Below are positions 8,703 through 17,278 of a DNA stretch of 64,000 nt, one piece after another. The stretch is from Streptomyces sp. NBC_01262 (GTDB lineage: Bacteria; Actinomycetota; Actinomycetes; Streptomycetales; Streptomycetaceae). The stretch's first letter is position 1, and every line of letters starts with the position of its first letter. Position numbers and translations under genes: made by a program. Where the stretch lies: NCBI RefSeq assembly GCF_036226365.1, contig NZ_CP108462.1, positions 7,224,501 to 7,288,500 of the forward strand. Direction: 5' to 3'. The notes beneath the pieces were generated by a model. It saw only the letters and a list, made by a program, of their open reading frames with translations. It did no database searches and was not told the DNA's origin.

Positions 8703-9491
8703 CTACGCGGCGGCTGCCGCCTCCCGGCAGTCGCGGCAGTACCCCGGCCCCGCCGCCCTGAAGCCGCGATCGCATCCCTGGCAGCACTGCATCGGATCCG
8801 GCCGCGCAGGCCCCGAGGGCGGTCCTGCCGGGCCCCGCAAGGCGGCGGGCAGCACGGGCGGCATCAGCTCCTTGAGCCGCCATTCCACCAGCCGCTCCGG
8901 GCTGGAGATGTCCCCGTTGGGCAGCGAGCCGCAGAGCGTCGCCGCGATCCGGTCCGGGGTGAGCCCGCGCTGCAGCCACGTGATCACGCCGGGGGCGAGC
9001 CGCCGTACGGCCCGTTCCGACAGGACCAGTCGCTCGTCCCGCAGGCGCAGCCTGCCCAGTACGGCGGAAGCCACCGGATCGGCGGGGGCGGTCGGCTCGG
9101 GCGTGGGCCGGGGCTTCGGCCGGGGTCCGGTCTTTCGTACGGCTGCCGGGGCCGCGCCCGGCCGTTCGAAGTAGGTCGTACGGGTGACCATCCGCCCGTC
9201 GGTCAGGCGTAGGCGTTCGCGCTTGAGGTAACCCTCGGCTTCCAGCTCCCGCAGGGCCCGGGCGATGGCGACCTCGCCCTCGTGGAAGCGTGCCGTCAAC
9301 TCGCGGATGCCGACGGGCACTCCATCGGGGAGCGACTGGACGTAGACCGCGATGCCGATCGCGACCAGCGACAGCCTGCGGTTCTGGGCGAGGTGGTTGC
9401 CGACGACGGTGAAGCGGTCGGCGTGACGATGCCGGACGTGCTGGACGCCGGAGCGCGCGGCAACGCGCGCGGTAGACTGCGCTGAAGTCAT
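8703..9491 (-). CDS. Helix-turn-helix protein with C-terminal Cys motif
   Basis: Protein of 262 aa. Residues about 38-105 form a winged-helix-like domain (AIGIAVYVQSLPDG, ITARFHEGE-type helices). A Pro/Arg/Lys-rich linker follows, then a second helical region, and the C-terminus CCQGCDRGF...YCRDCR is a possible zinc ribbon. Similar proteins are frequent in Streptomyces, where their role is unknown; replication- or transfer-related functions have been suggested for plasmid-borne relatives. The next gene in the same orientation begins 360 bp further right and is unrelated. Confidence 0.7.
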   Translation of the reverse strand: MTSAQSTARVAARSGVQHVRHRHADRFTVVGNHLAQNRRLSLVAIGIAVYVQSLPDGVPVGIRELTARFHEGEVAIARALRELEAEGYLKRERLRLTDGRMVTRTTYFERPGAAPAAVRKTGPRPKPRPTPEPTAPADPVASAVLGRLRLRDERLVLSERAVRRLAPGVITWLQRGLTPDRIAATLCGSLPNGDISSPERLVEWRLKELMPPVLPAALRGPAGPPSGPARPDPMQCCQGCDRGFRAAGPGYCRDCREAAAAA

Positions 9492-9719
9492 CGGGAAGGT
9501 ACTGCTTCCTGTTGATCAGGCCCTCGATCGGGATGCCAGTCCCGGCCGGGGGCCGTCGTCTGTGTGGTGTTGTTGGCGCGACCGTACACCGTTTGTCCTA
9601 AGACCTTCCACCCCGTCACCTGAACGAGCGACGTGGGGAGTTGGAGGGGATTGGACGGGTGATTTCCCCGGTTCTAGAAGAAGACATCGGGCCTGACCGC
9701 GTCGCCGCTCACCGCGTCG

Positions 9720-10343
9720 TCAGTTCCCGCGATCCGGTGCCACCAGCACCTTTGCCAGGTCCCGTACCTGCCGATAGTGCAGCCCGGTCATCCCGACCGC
9801 CCTCGCCCCGATGGCGTTCTCCTCAAGGTCGTCCACGAACAGGCACCGCGACACGTCAACTCCCGCCACCTCGGCGGCATGCCGGTAGATCGCCGCCTCC
9901 GGCTTCGCCACCCCCACCCGCGCCGAATTGACCACGGCATCCACCGCCCCGGCCACCCCCAGCGCCGCCAGATCGGCCTCCAGCCGAGTGGTCCCGTTCG
10001 ACACCAGCACCACGGGCATCCGCTCACGCGCGGTGGTCAGCAGGCCCAGCACCTCGTCATCGATCCGCCCGCCCCGCGCCGTCCACTCGGCCACCAGCGC
10101 ACCGGCCATGTCCAACGACCCGCACACCGCCGCCAGGTCCTCCGCGATCGCCGCCCGCCACTCCTCGTCCGTGACTGCCCCCGTCACCGCCGGCAGCACC
10201 CGTTCCGCCCGCCATGCCGCCCCGGCCAGGGTCCCGGGCGGCAGGCCGTACGCCCGGTCCAGGCCGGGCATCACGGCGGGGTCCCACAGGCGGAGAACGC
10301 CGTCGATGTCGCACAGCAACGCGTCGAAGGTCGATGGGTTCAC
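9720..10343 (-). CDS. HAD-family hydrolase
   Basis: Haloacid dehalogenase-like phosphatase of 207 aa. Motif I is LLCDIDGVL (nucleophile Asp plus general acid Asp), motif II VVLVSNGT, the motif III Lys is in VGVAKPEAAIY, and motif IV is LFVDDLEENAIGA. The GTG start at 10343 overlaps the upstream stop (GTGA), and AGGAGAG lies just before it. It is the last gene of a three-gene operon with a histidine phosphatase and an acetyltransferase. Substrate unknown. Confidence 0.88.
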   Translation of the reverse strand: MNPSTFDALLCDIDGVLRLWDPAVMPGLDRAYGLPPGTLAGAAWRAERVLPAVTGAVTDEEWRAAIAEDLAAVCGSLDMAGALVAEWTARGGRIDDEVLGLLTTARERMPVVLVSNGTTRLEADLAALGVAGAVDAVVNSARVGVAKPEAAIYRHAAEVAGVDVSRCLFVDDLEENAIGARAVGMTGLHYRQVRDLAKVLVAPDRGN

Positions 10344-10972
10344 GGCAACTCTCCTGTCGTCGTGCTGTCCTCGGCCGGAAGGCGTTCGTAGCGCGCTTCG
10401 CCGATCCGAACCCTGTACACAACATCGTGCGGGTGCCCGCACGCGAGCGCGGTCCGAACGTCCAGGCCCGCCAGGTTCCGCAGCAGCATCCGGCCGACCA
10501 TCTCGTGCGACACCACCAGTGGCCGGCGAGCTCCGGTGGCCTCGATGCGCCGCAGCGCCTCCCCGGCTCGCCGGTCGGCATCGGCGTAGCTCTCCCCTTC
10601 CGGAAAGCGGTAGCGGTACTTGTCGCGGGCGCGGTCGGCCGCCACCTGGGGGAAGTCCCGAGCGATCTCGGCGTCGGTCAGGCCCGCGATCCGGCCGTGG
10701 TGGACCTCCCGCAGCTCCTCGACGACCTCGACGGGCAACCCGAGCCGCGCCGCGATGATCCCGGCGGTGGCCCGCGCCCTGCCGAGGGGGCTGCTGAACA
10801 CCGCGTCCACGGGGAGCGAGGCGAGGAGGTCGGCGTTGCGCTCCGCCTGCAGCACGCCGGACGGGGTGAGCGGGGAGTCCAGGTGCCCTTGGCGTCTGCC
10901 CTGCTGGTTCCACTCGGTCTGGCCGTGCCGGGCGAGACAGACGTACTCAAGGCCGGTCGCGCTCACGGTCAC
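10340..10972 (-). CDS. Histidine phosphatase family protein (phosphoglycerate mutase-like)
   Basis: Protein of 210 aa with the phosphohistidine motif ARHGQTEWN near the N-terminus, FSSPLGRARATA, and the second catalytic His in VVSHEMVGRMLL. It is likely a small-molecule phosphatase, perhaps acting on a sugar phosphate, rather than glycolytic mutase. GTG at 10972 overlaps the stop of the upstream acetyltransferase, and its own stop overlaps the HAD start, so all three are coupled. Confidence 0.88.
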   Translation of the reverse strand: MTVSATGLEYVCLARHGQTEWNQQGRRQGHLDSPLTPSGVLQAERNADLLASLPVDAVFSSPLGRARATAGIIAARLGLPVEVVEELREVHHGRIAGLTDAEIARDFPQVAADRARDKYRYRFPEGESYADADRRAGEALRRIEATGARRPLVVSHEMVGRMLLRNLAGLDVRTALACGHPHDVVYRVRIGEARYERLPAEDSTTTGELP

Positions 10973-11460
10973 TGCCCCAGCTCCTTGCGCATCCACGTGC
11001 ATACCGTCTCGCGGCGGCGAACCGAGCCGTCCGGGTCCAGCTCGTCCCATGCCTCGGGGCCGCGTCCGTACGCGACGTACCCAAGTCGCTCATACAGCGC
11101 CCGCGCCCGGGGATTGCTCTCCTCCACGCCGAGTTCGGCCATCCGGAGACCACGGGCCCTGATGCGCAGCTCCGCGGCCCCGATGAGGAACGTCCCGATC
11201 CCGCACGACCGCAACGCCGGATGGACCGACAACTGCCACAGCAGGCCGGCTCCCTCCCGGACCCGGTAGTCCACGCCGCCGATGGCCACAGGTATCCCCG
11301 ACGGAGGACAGATCGCCAGGTAGTCGACCTCGCCGAGCCCGGCGCGCTTCAACTGCTCGGCGACAGACTCCAGATGAAGCGCCGACCCCGCCCAGCCGCA
11401 TGACGTCAGGTCGCCAGGAGTCAGGTCGCGGGCCAGGAGCTCCAGGACAATGCCGGTCAT
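10969..11460 (-). CDS. GNAT N-acetyltransferase
   Basis: Protein of 163 aa with a GNAT core: LSVHPALRSCGIGTFLIGAAE is the acetyl-CoA-binding motif A, and ESNPRARALYERLGYVAYG is motif B. ATG at 11460 was chosen because GGAGG sits 8 bp upstream; an ATG at 11490 lacks this. First gene of the coupled operon with the histidine phosphatase and HAD hydrolase. Acceptor substrate unknown. Confidence 0.85.
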   Translation of the reverse strand: MTGIVLELLARDLTPGDLTSCGWAGSALHLESVAEQLKRAGLGEVDYLAICPPSGIPVAIGGVDYRVREGAGLLWQLSVHPALRSCGIGTFLIGAAELRIRARGLRMAELGVEESNPRARALYERLGYVAYGRGPEAWDELDPDGSVRRRETVCTWMRKELGQ

Positions 11461-11521
11461 CCTCGTCACCTCCGGACAGCCACGATCCATGCGGGGGTCC
11501 TGTCAGTGCAATCGGGTTTGA

Positions 11522-11549
11522 TGGTGATGTGGCCCTGTGGCCATCACCA
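11522..11549. promoter_or_regulatory. Imperfect inverted repeat in leader
   Basis: TGGTGATG-T-GGCC pairs with GGCCATCACCA around a 4-nt loop with a one-base bulge, ending just before the AGGGAGG ribosome site of the acetyltransferase at 11566. It could be an operator or an mRNA hairpin that affects translation. Confidence 0.35.
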
Positions 11550-11565
11550 CACCAGGGAGGCACTG

Positions 11566-12081
11566 ATGGATGTGACGCTACGAGAGGTGCGAGACGACGA
11601 CCTGCCGGTCTTCTACGCCCAGTCGAACGACCCCGAGGGGATCCGGATGGCGGCGTTCACGGCCAAGGACCCGGCGGACCGTGCCTGGTTCGAGGCCCAC
11701 TGGGCGCAGATCCGGCAGGACCCGGCGATCGTGGCGCGTACGGTCGTCGGCGAGAACGGGGAGATCGTGGGGAACGCGGCGGTGTACGGGCCGCCGGAGG
11801 AGCGGGAGGTCACGTACTGGATCGGGCGCGAGTACTGGGGCCGGGGGGCGGCGACGGCCGCGTTGCGGGGGTTGCTGGGTGTTGTGGCGGAGCGCCCGCT
11901 GAGGGGGCGGGCGGCGGCGGACAACGGGGCGTCGCTGCGGGTGCTGGAGAAGTGCGGGTTCGTGGTGACGGGCCGTGAGCGGGGGTTCGCGAACGCGCGG
12001 GGTGAGGAGATCGACGAGGTGGTTCTGATCCTGGTCGGGGGGACCGATGATTCCGGGCGGGACCGGGAGTCCTACCTCTGA
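11566..12081 (+). CDS. GNAT N-acetyltransferase, RimJ/RimL-like
   Basis: Protein of 171 aa with LREVRDDDLPVF at the start, WIGREYWGRGAATAALRGLL (motif A) and DNGASLRVLEKCGFVVTGRE (motif B), the layout of RimJ/RimL-type acetyltransferases. ATG at 11566 follows AGGGAGG. It is divergent from the operon ending at 9720. Acceptor unknown. Confidence 0.88.
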   Translation: MDVTLREVRDDDLPVFYAQSNDPEGIRMAAFTAKDPADRAWFEAHWAQIRQDPAIVARTVVGENGEIVGNAAVYGPPEEREVTYWIGREYWGRGAATAALRGLLGVVAERPLRGRAAADNGASLRVLEKCGFVVTGRERGFANARGEEIDEVVLILVGGTDDSGRDRESYL

Positions 12082-12115
12082 CCTGACGGGCAGCAGAAGA
12101 AGGCGGACGCGGGCT

Positions 12116-13270
12116 ATGACCAATCTGTACGACGTTCTGGAGACGCACGTCGGCAAGGGATCGGCGCCGGGGGCGGTGGGCCTGGTGGCGCGCGGGGACC
12201 GGGTCGAGGTGGAGGTCGTCGGGTCGGCGGATGCGGAGGGGGCCTCGCCGTTGGCGAGGGACTCGATCTTCCGGATCGCGTCGATGACGAAGCCGATCGT
12301 CGCGGCGGCGGTGATGATGCTGGTCGAGGAGGGCCGGATCGGGCTGGCGGACCCGGTGGGGGAGTGGCTGCCGGAGCTGGCGTCGCCGAGTGTCGTGCGT
12401 ACGCCGGACGGGCCGGTCGGGGATGTCGTGCCGGCCGCCAGGGCGATCACGGTGGAGGATCTGCTCACCTTCCGCGCCGGGTACGGCTTTCCGGCCGACT
12501 TCTCGCTGCCTGCGGTGGCGCTGCTGTTCAGCGAGCTGCAGAAGTTCGTCCTGGACCCGCAGCTCGTCCCGGAGCCGGACGAATGGATGGCGACGCTGTC
12601 CCGCATTCCCCTTCTGTACCAGCCGGGCGAGGCGTGGCTGTACAACATCTGTTCCGACATCCAGGGCGTGCTCATCGCCAGGGTCTCGGGCCGGACGCTG
12701 CCCGAGTTCCTGGCCGATCGGCTGTTCGAGCCGCTGGGCATGGCCGACACCGGATTCGAGGTCCCGGCCGCCAAACGGGACCGGTTCACCAGTTGCTACC
12801 GCCCCACGGCGGAAGGCGGTATCGAGCTGGTCGACGCCCCCGACGGGCAGTGGAGCAGCGGCCTCCCGGCGTTCGCGTCCGGCGCCGGTGGGCTGGTCTC
12901 GACCGCCGACGACTGGTACGCCTTCGGCCGGATGCTGCTCGCCGGGGGCACCGTCAACGGCCGGGCGCTGCTGTCGCCCGCGTCGGTCCGGCAGATGACG
13001 ACCGACCACCTGACGCAGCCCCAGCGCGAGTTCGGCCGGCTGTTCCTGGAGGGCCAGGGCTGGGGCTTCGGCGGCTCGGTCGACGTGGCGGCCGTCGACC
13101 CCTGGAACGTGCCGGGACGCTACGGCTGGGTCGGCGGCACCGGCACGGCGGGGCACATCGTGCCCTCCACCGGCACCGTGTCCGTGCTGCTCACGCAGCT
13201 GCACATGACCGGACCGACCCCGCCCGCCGTGATGCGGGACTTCTGGCGGTACGCGGCCACGGCATCGTAG
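12116..13270 (+). CDS. Serine hydrolase, class C beta-lactamase/EstB-like
   Basis: Protein of 384 aa in the penicillin-binding-protein-like serine hydrolase family. It has nucleophile motif SMTK (Ser56, Lys59), a Tyr in YNICSD replacing the usual YxN, and a GGTGTAGH segment in the position of the third motif. No signal peptide is seen, so it is probably a cytoplasmic esterase rather than a secreted beta-lactamase or DD-peptidase. It follows the acetyltransferase by 34 bp with AAGAAGG upstream and may be cotranscribed with it. Confidence 0.85.
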   Translation: MTNLYDVLETHVGKGSAPGAVGLVARGDRVEVEVVGSADAEGASPLARDSIFRIASMTKPIVAAAVMMLVEEGRIGLADPVGEWLPELASPSVVRTPDGPVGDVVPAARAITVEDLLTFRAGYGFPADFSLPAVALLFSELQKFVLDPQLVPEPDEWMATLSRIPLLYQPGEAWLYNICSDIQGVLIARVSGRTLPEFLADRLFEPLGMADTGFEVPAAKRDRFTSCYRPTAEGGIELVDAPDGQWSSGLPAFASGAGGLVSTADDWYAFGRMLLAGGTVNGRALLSPASVRQMTTDHLTQPQREFGRLFLEGQGWGFGGSVDVAAVDPWNVPGRYGWVGGTGTAGHIVPSTGTVSVLLTQLHMTGPTPPAVMRDFWRYAATAS

Positions 13271-13278
13271 GCGGGGTC

Positions 13279-14253
13279 TTAGACGGTGATGACGACCTTC
13301 GCCCGCGCGTGCTCGACTTCGAGGTAGCGGATGGCCTCGGGCGCCTCGCTCAACGGGAAGGTCCGGTCGATGACGGGGGTGATCTTTCCGGACTCGGCGA
13401 GTTCCCGCAGCGTGGCGAGGTTCTCCCTGCTCGGCACCGCCATGAGCTGGAGCAGCCGGTGGCGGACGAACCGAGACCGGGCCTGTGCCTTCAGAAGGAG
13501 ACCCATCGGCCCGAGGAGACTGCCGCCCTCGAAGACGCCCCCGCCGGACAGGACGAGCGTCCCGGTGGGGGTCAGAGCGCGCCGGCAATCGGTCAGCGAG
13601 CGGTTCCCCACGAGGTCGAGGACGAGGTCGTACCGCTGTCCGCCGCGGGTGAAGTCCTCACGGCTGTAGTCGATGACGTGGTCCGCGCCGCTCGACCGGA
13701 CCAGGTCCAGGTTCCTCGTACTGCACACGCCCGTCACCTCCGCCCCGTAGGACTTGGCGATCTGGACGGCGAAGGGGCCCACGCCACCTGACGCGCCATT
13801 GACCAGCACCTTCTGTCCCGGCTGCACTCGCCCCGCGTCGCGGACGCCCATGAGCGCGGTGTTCCCCGCCAGCGGCAGCGCGGCGGCCTGCTCGAAGGTC
13901 AGGCCGACCGGCTTGGCCTCCGCCAGGTCGGCCGGGGCGCACACGTACTCGGCAAAGGCCCCGTCGGCCTCGCCGAACACCTCGTCGCCGGGACGGAGCC
14001 GCTTCACGGCGCTGCCGACCGCTTCCACCCGGCCCGCGAAGTCCGTGCCCCGGATCTTCGCCTTCGGCCCCCTGAACCCCATCATCAGGCGCGCGATGTA
14101 CGGGTCGCCGCGCAGGAGATGCCAGTCGCGCGCGTTGACGGAGGCGGCGTGGACGCGGACCAGCACCTCGTGTTCGGCGGGCACCGGCTTGTCGACTTCC
14201 CGGATCTCCAGATCGTCGGGTGAGCCGTAACGGTCCTGGACGACTGCCTTCAT
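13279..14253 (-). CDS. Zinc-free quinone oxidoreductase-type dehydrogenase (MDR)
   Basis: Medium-chain reductase of 324 aa. It has a GroES-like N-terminal domain (DFAGRVEAVGSAVKRLRPGDEVFG) and a Rossmann domain with VLVNGASGGVGPFAVQIAK. The Cys ligands of zinc alcohol dehydrogenases are missing, so it is a NADPH:quinone-reductase/NAD(P)-dependent reductase type. ATG at 14253 is preceded by a GGGGGGAA ribosome site. It converges on the serine hydrolase. It is on the same strand as kstR, 92 bp downstream, but no shared operator is seen. Confidence 0.88.
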   Translation of the reverse strand: MKAVVQDRYGSPDDLEIREVDKPVPAEHEVLVRVHAASVNARDWHLLRGDPYIARLMMGFRGPKAKIRGTDFAGRVEAVGSAVKRLRPGDEVFGEADGAFAEYVCAPADLAEAKPVGLTFEQAAALPLAGNTALMGVRDAGRVQPGQKVLVNGASGGVGPFAVQIAKSYGAEVTGVCSTRNLDLVRSSGADHVIDYSREDFTRGGQRYDLVLDLVGNRSLTDCRRALTPTGTLVLSGGGVFEGGSLLGPMGLLLKAQARSRFVRHRLLQLMAVPSRENLATLRELAESGKITPVIDRTFPLSEAPEAIRYLEVEHARAKVVITV

Positions 14254-14345
14254 CGGTTCCCCCCGACCATGGGGCCGGCACATGCCGACTCCTCCTCAGG
14301 AGGATAGGCGCGCGCGGACGAGCCCGAACAGCGCCAGGCACCACC

Positions 14346-15002
14346 TCACTGCTGCTGTGCCATCGGTCGGGGCTCGGCCGTCAGGTCGATGAGGCGGCAG
14401 ACGGTCTCGATGTCGATCTTGACCTGGGCGATGGAGGCCCGGCCGGAGAGCCAGGTGACCAGGGCGGAGTGCCAGGTGTGCTCGATGACGCGGACGGCGG
14501 AGAGCTGCTCGGCGGTGGGCGGGGCGTCGAGGCCCATGGCGTCGAGGATGATCGCGGTGGTGAGGCGGGAGACGGTGTCGACCTCGGGGCTGACGGAGCG
14601 GTCGGCGAAGGTGAGGGCGCGGACCATGGCGTCGGCGAGGTGGGGCTCGCGCTGCATGGCGCGGAAGGCGCGCATGAGGGTGTCGGCGACGCGGTCGGCG
14701 GGGTTGGTGGTGGCGGGCGGGTGCTTGCGCAGGGCCTCGTGGAGGTGGCCGAGCTGGTCCTGCATGGTGGCGACGAGCAGATGGATCTTGGAGGGGAAGT
14801 AGCGGTAGAGGGTGCCGAGGGCGACGTTGGACTGCTCGGCGACCTCGCGCATCTGCACCGCGTCGAAGCCGCCGCGGCAGGCGAGCTGGGCGCTGGTGTG
14901 GAGGATGCGGCTGCGCCTGGCCTCCTGGCGCTCGGTGAGCGGCGGGGCGGTGGAGATGGACGGCCGTGGGCTGGACGTCGACGGTCTGGGGTTCGTTGTC
15001 AT
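14346..15002 (-). CDS. kstR: KstR-like TetR-family repressor
   Basis: TetR regulator of 218 aa. The DNA-binding region (about 22-68) contains RILHTSAQLACRGG, AVQMREVAEQ and ALGTLYRYFPSKIHLLVA, nearly matching mycobacterial KstR, the repressor of cholesterol catabolism. The C-terminal part (FRAMQREPHLADAMVRALTF, VIEHTWHSALVTWLSGRAS) matches KstR as well, which suggests a steroid-CoA ligand. ATG at 15002 with GGGGGAC upstream is preferred; in-frame starts at 15065, 15140 and 15152 would add a low-complexity extension. A KstR-type box lies upstream at 15159, so autorepression is likely. Confidence 0.9.
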   Translation of the reverse strand: MTTNPRPSTSSPRPSISTAPPLTERQEARRSRILHTSAQLACRGGFDAVQMREVAEQSNVALGTLYRYFPSKIHLLVATMQDQLGHLHEALRKHPPATTNPADRVADTLMRAFRAMQREPHLADAMVRALTFADRSVSPEVDTVSRLTTAIILDAMGLDAPPTAEQLSAVRVIEHTWHSALVTWLSGRASIAQVKIDIETVCRLIDLTAEPRPMAQQQ

Positions 15003-15142
15003 GTCTGCCGGTCCCCCGTTCCGTTCTGTTCTGTCCTTGATCAGGTGCTGCTCGCAGGGCTGCATGATGGCAGGGCCCGCGCCGTGGTGCGAATCACCTG
15101 GTCCGGCTCTGTGGGCGGGGCTACGGGCCGGTAGATTCATGG

Positions 15143-15162
15143 TTCGGACCATCCGGTCTGAA
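15143..15162. promoter_or_regulatory. Second inverted repeat in the kstR promoter region
   Basis: TTCGGACCatccGGTCTGAA has 8-bp arms with one mismatch and overlaps the end of the KstR-type box. It resembles box B (TCTGAC...GTCAGA) only loosely and has a longer spacing. It may be an additional operator site. Confidence 0.35.
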
Positions 15163-15172
15163 ACTTGTTCTA
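15159..15172. promoter_or_regulatory. KstR-type operator upstream of kstR
   Basis: On the minus strand the sequence is TAGAACAAGTTTCA, an exact match to the reported mycobacterial KstR consensus TnnAACAnGTTnnA. It lies between kstR and the divergent glycosyltransferase gene (start 15227). The placement fits autoregulation and possible control of the divergent operon. Confidence 0.7.
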
Positions 15173-15226
15173 GATTAGCGCGACCGGCTACGCTCCGGCT
15201 GAAGTGCTGTGAGAAGGGGGCCGTGA

Positions 15227-16522
15227 GTGACCGCAGAGGCCAGGCCGCTCCGGATCGCGCTGCTCAGCTACAAGGGCAACCCCTTCTGCGGGGGCCAGGG
15301 TGTCTACGTACGCCACCTGTCCCGCGAGCTCGCCCGGCTGGGCCACAGTGTCGAGGTCATCGGGGCGCAGCCCTACCCCGTACTGGATGACGGTGTCGTG
15401 CTCACCGAGTTGCCCAGCCTCGACCTCTACCGGCAGCCGGACCCCTTCCGTACCCCGAGGCCCGGCGAGTACCGGGACTGGATCGACGCGCTGGAAGTGG
15501 CCACGATGTGGACCGGCGGCTTCCCGGAGCCGCTGACCTTCTCGCTGCGGGCGCGCCGCCATCTGGCCGCCCGCAGTGGCGAGTTCGACGTCATCCACGA
15601 CAACCAGACGCTCGGGTACGGGCAGTTGGGCTTCGGCGCGCCGGTCGTCACGACGATCCACCACCCCATCACCGTCGACCGGCAGCTGGAGCTGGACGCC
15701 GCGCAGGGCTGGCGGCGCCGGGCGTCGGTCCGCCGCTGGTACGGCTTCACGCGGATGCAGAAGCGGGTCGCCCGCCGGCTGCCGTCCGTGCTCACCGTCT
15801 CCGGGACCTCGCGGCAGGAGATCATCGACCACCTGGACGTGGCCGGGGACCGGATCCACGTCGTGCACATCGGCGCGGACACCGACCTGTTCTCGCCCGA
15901 CCCGGCCGTGGCCGAGGTGCCGGGCCGGATCGTCACCACCTCCAGCGCGGATGTGCCGCTCAAGGGCCTGATCCACCTCATAGAGGCGCTGGCCAAGCTC
16001 CGCACCGAGCAGCCCGACGCCCACCTCGTGGTCGTCGGCAAGCGCGCCGACGACGGGCCGGTGGCCGCCGCGATAGAGCGGTACGGGCTCGCGGGCGCCG
16101 TCGACTTCGTCAAGGGCATCAGCGACGCCGAGCTCGTCGGCCTCGTCCGCTCCGCCCAGGTCGCCTGCGTGCCGAGCCTGTACGAGGGCTTCTCGCTGCC
16201 CGCCGCCGAGGCGATGGCCACCGCCACCCCGCTGGTCGCCACCACCGGCGGCGCGATCCCCGAGGTCGCCGGACCGGACGGCGAGACCTGCCTCGCCGTG
16301 CCCCCGGGTGACGCGGGAGCCCTCGCGGGCGCGCTGGGCCGGCTGCTGGCCGACAGCGCGCTGCGCCGCCGCCTCGGCCTGGCCGGGCGCGAGCGCGTAC
16401 TGGCCCGCTTCACCTGGCGGCAGGCCGCCATCGGCACCGCCGAGCACTACCGGGCCGCGATCGCCGCCCAGGGCGGCCACCCCGCCGCCGCTGTACGTAC
16501 CGCCGCCCCCATCGCCGGATAA
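15227..16522 (+). CDS. GT4-type glycosyltransferase
   Basis: GT-B fold glycosyltransferase of 431 aa. The N-terminal acceptor domain has FCGGQGVYVRHLSREL. The C-terminal donor domain has VVGKRADDGPV, VPSLYEGFSLPAAEAMATATP (the E-x7-E type motif) and TTGGAIPEV. It probably adds a sugar from a nucleotide donor to a lipid or metabolite. GTG at 15227 follows GAGAAGGGGG. It heads a three-gene operon with a methyltransferase and a cyclase-like protein. It is divergent from kstR, with a KstR-type box between, but steroid control of this operon is unproven. Confidence 0.88.
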   Translation: MTAEARPLRIALLSYKGNPFCGGQGVYVRHLSRELARLGHSVEVIGAQPYPVLDDGVVLTELPSLDLYRQPDPFRTPRPGEYRDWIDALEVATMWTGGFPEPLTFSLRARRHLAARSGEFDVIHDNQTLGYGQLGFGAPVVTTIHHPITVDRQLELDAAQGWRRRASVRRWYGFTRMQKRVARRLPSVLTVSGTSRQEIIDHLDVAGDRIHVVHIGADTDLFSPDPAVAEVPGRIVTTSSADVPLKGLIHLIEALAKLRTEQPDAHLVVVGKRADDGPVAAAIERYGLAGAVDFVKGISDAELVGLVRSAQVACVPSLYEGFSLPAAEAMATATPLVATTGGAIPEVAGPDGETCLAVPPGDAGALAGALGRLLADSALRRRLGLAGRERVLARFTWRQAAIGTAEHYRAAIAAQGGHPAAAVRTAAPIAG

Positions 16523-16537
16523 GAGAGAGCCCTTCCC

Positions 16538-17278
16538 GTGCTGACCGTCGACTTCTCCCGTTTCCCGCTCGCCCCGGGCGACCGGGTCCTGGACCTGGGC
16601 TGCGGCGCCGGCCGCCACGCCTTCGAGTGCTACCGGCGCGGTGCCGATGTCGTCGCCCTCGACCAGAACGGCGAGGAGATCCGCGAGGTCGCCAAGTGGT
16701 TCGCGGCGATGAAGGAGGCCGGCGAGGCCCCGGCCACCGCCTCGGCCGTCGCGATGGAGGGCAACGCGCTCCAACTGCCCTTCCCCGACGACAGCTTCGA
16801 CCGCGTGATCATCTCCGAGGTCATGGAGCACATCCACGACGACAAGGGCGTGCTGGCGGAGATGGTCCGGGTCCTCAAGCCCGGCGGGCTCATCGCCATA
16901 ACCGTGCCGCGCTACGGCCCCGAGAAGATCTGCTGGGCGCTGTCCGACGCGTACCACGAGGTCGAGGGCGGCCACATCCGCATCTACCGCGCCGACGAAC
17001 TGCTCGGCCGGATCCGCGAGGCGGGCCTCAACCCGTACGGCACGCACCACGCGCACGGGCTGCACTCCCCGTACTGGTGGATCAAGTGCGCGGTCGGCGT
17101 CGACAACGACCAGGCACTGCCGGTGAAGCTCTACCACAAGCTCCTGGTCTGGGACATCATGAAGAAACCGCTGGCCACCCGTCTGGCCGAGAGCGCGCTC
17201 AACCCGCTCATCGGCAAGAGCTTCGTCGCGTACGCCACCAAGCCGCACGCGCCGAAGCCGGCCGGGGCGAGCGCGTGA
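16538..17278 (+). CDS. Class I SAM-dependent methyltransferase
   Basis: Protein of 246 aa with SAM motif I VLDLGCGAGRHAFEC, a motif II acidic residue in VVALDQN, IISEVMEHIHDDKG and LKPGGLIAITVP. UbiE/Coq5-like group. The C-terminal half (WWIKCAVGVDND...LYHKLLVWDIM) contains an aromatic and hydrophobic stretch that may touch a lipid substrate. It follows the glycosyltransferase by 15 bp, and its stop overlaps the next GTG (GTGA), so it works in the same pathway. Substrate unknown. Confidence 0.87.
   Translation: MLTVDFSRFPLAPGDRVLDLGCGAGRHAFECYRRGADVVALDQNGEEIREVAKWFAAMKEAGEAPATASAVAMEGNALQLPFPDDSFDRVIISEVMEHIHDDKGVLAEMVRVLKPGGLIAITVPRYGPEKICWALSDAYHEVEGGHIRIYRADELLGRIREAGLNPYGTHHAHGLHSPYWWIKCAVGVDNDQALPVKLYHKLLVWDIMKKPLATRLAESALNPLIGKSFVAYATKPHAPKPAGASA

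Noticed and set aside
15003..15152. Longer N-terminus for the KstR homologue (ATG at 15140 or 15152)
   Set aside because: The added residues are unlike KstR, and such a start would place the operator almost at the start codon with no room for a ribosome site. ATG 15002 fits better.
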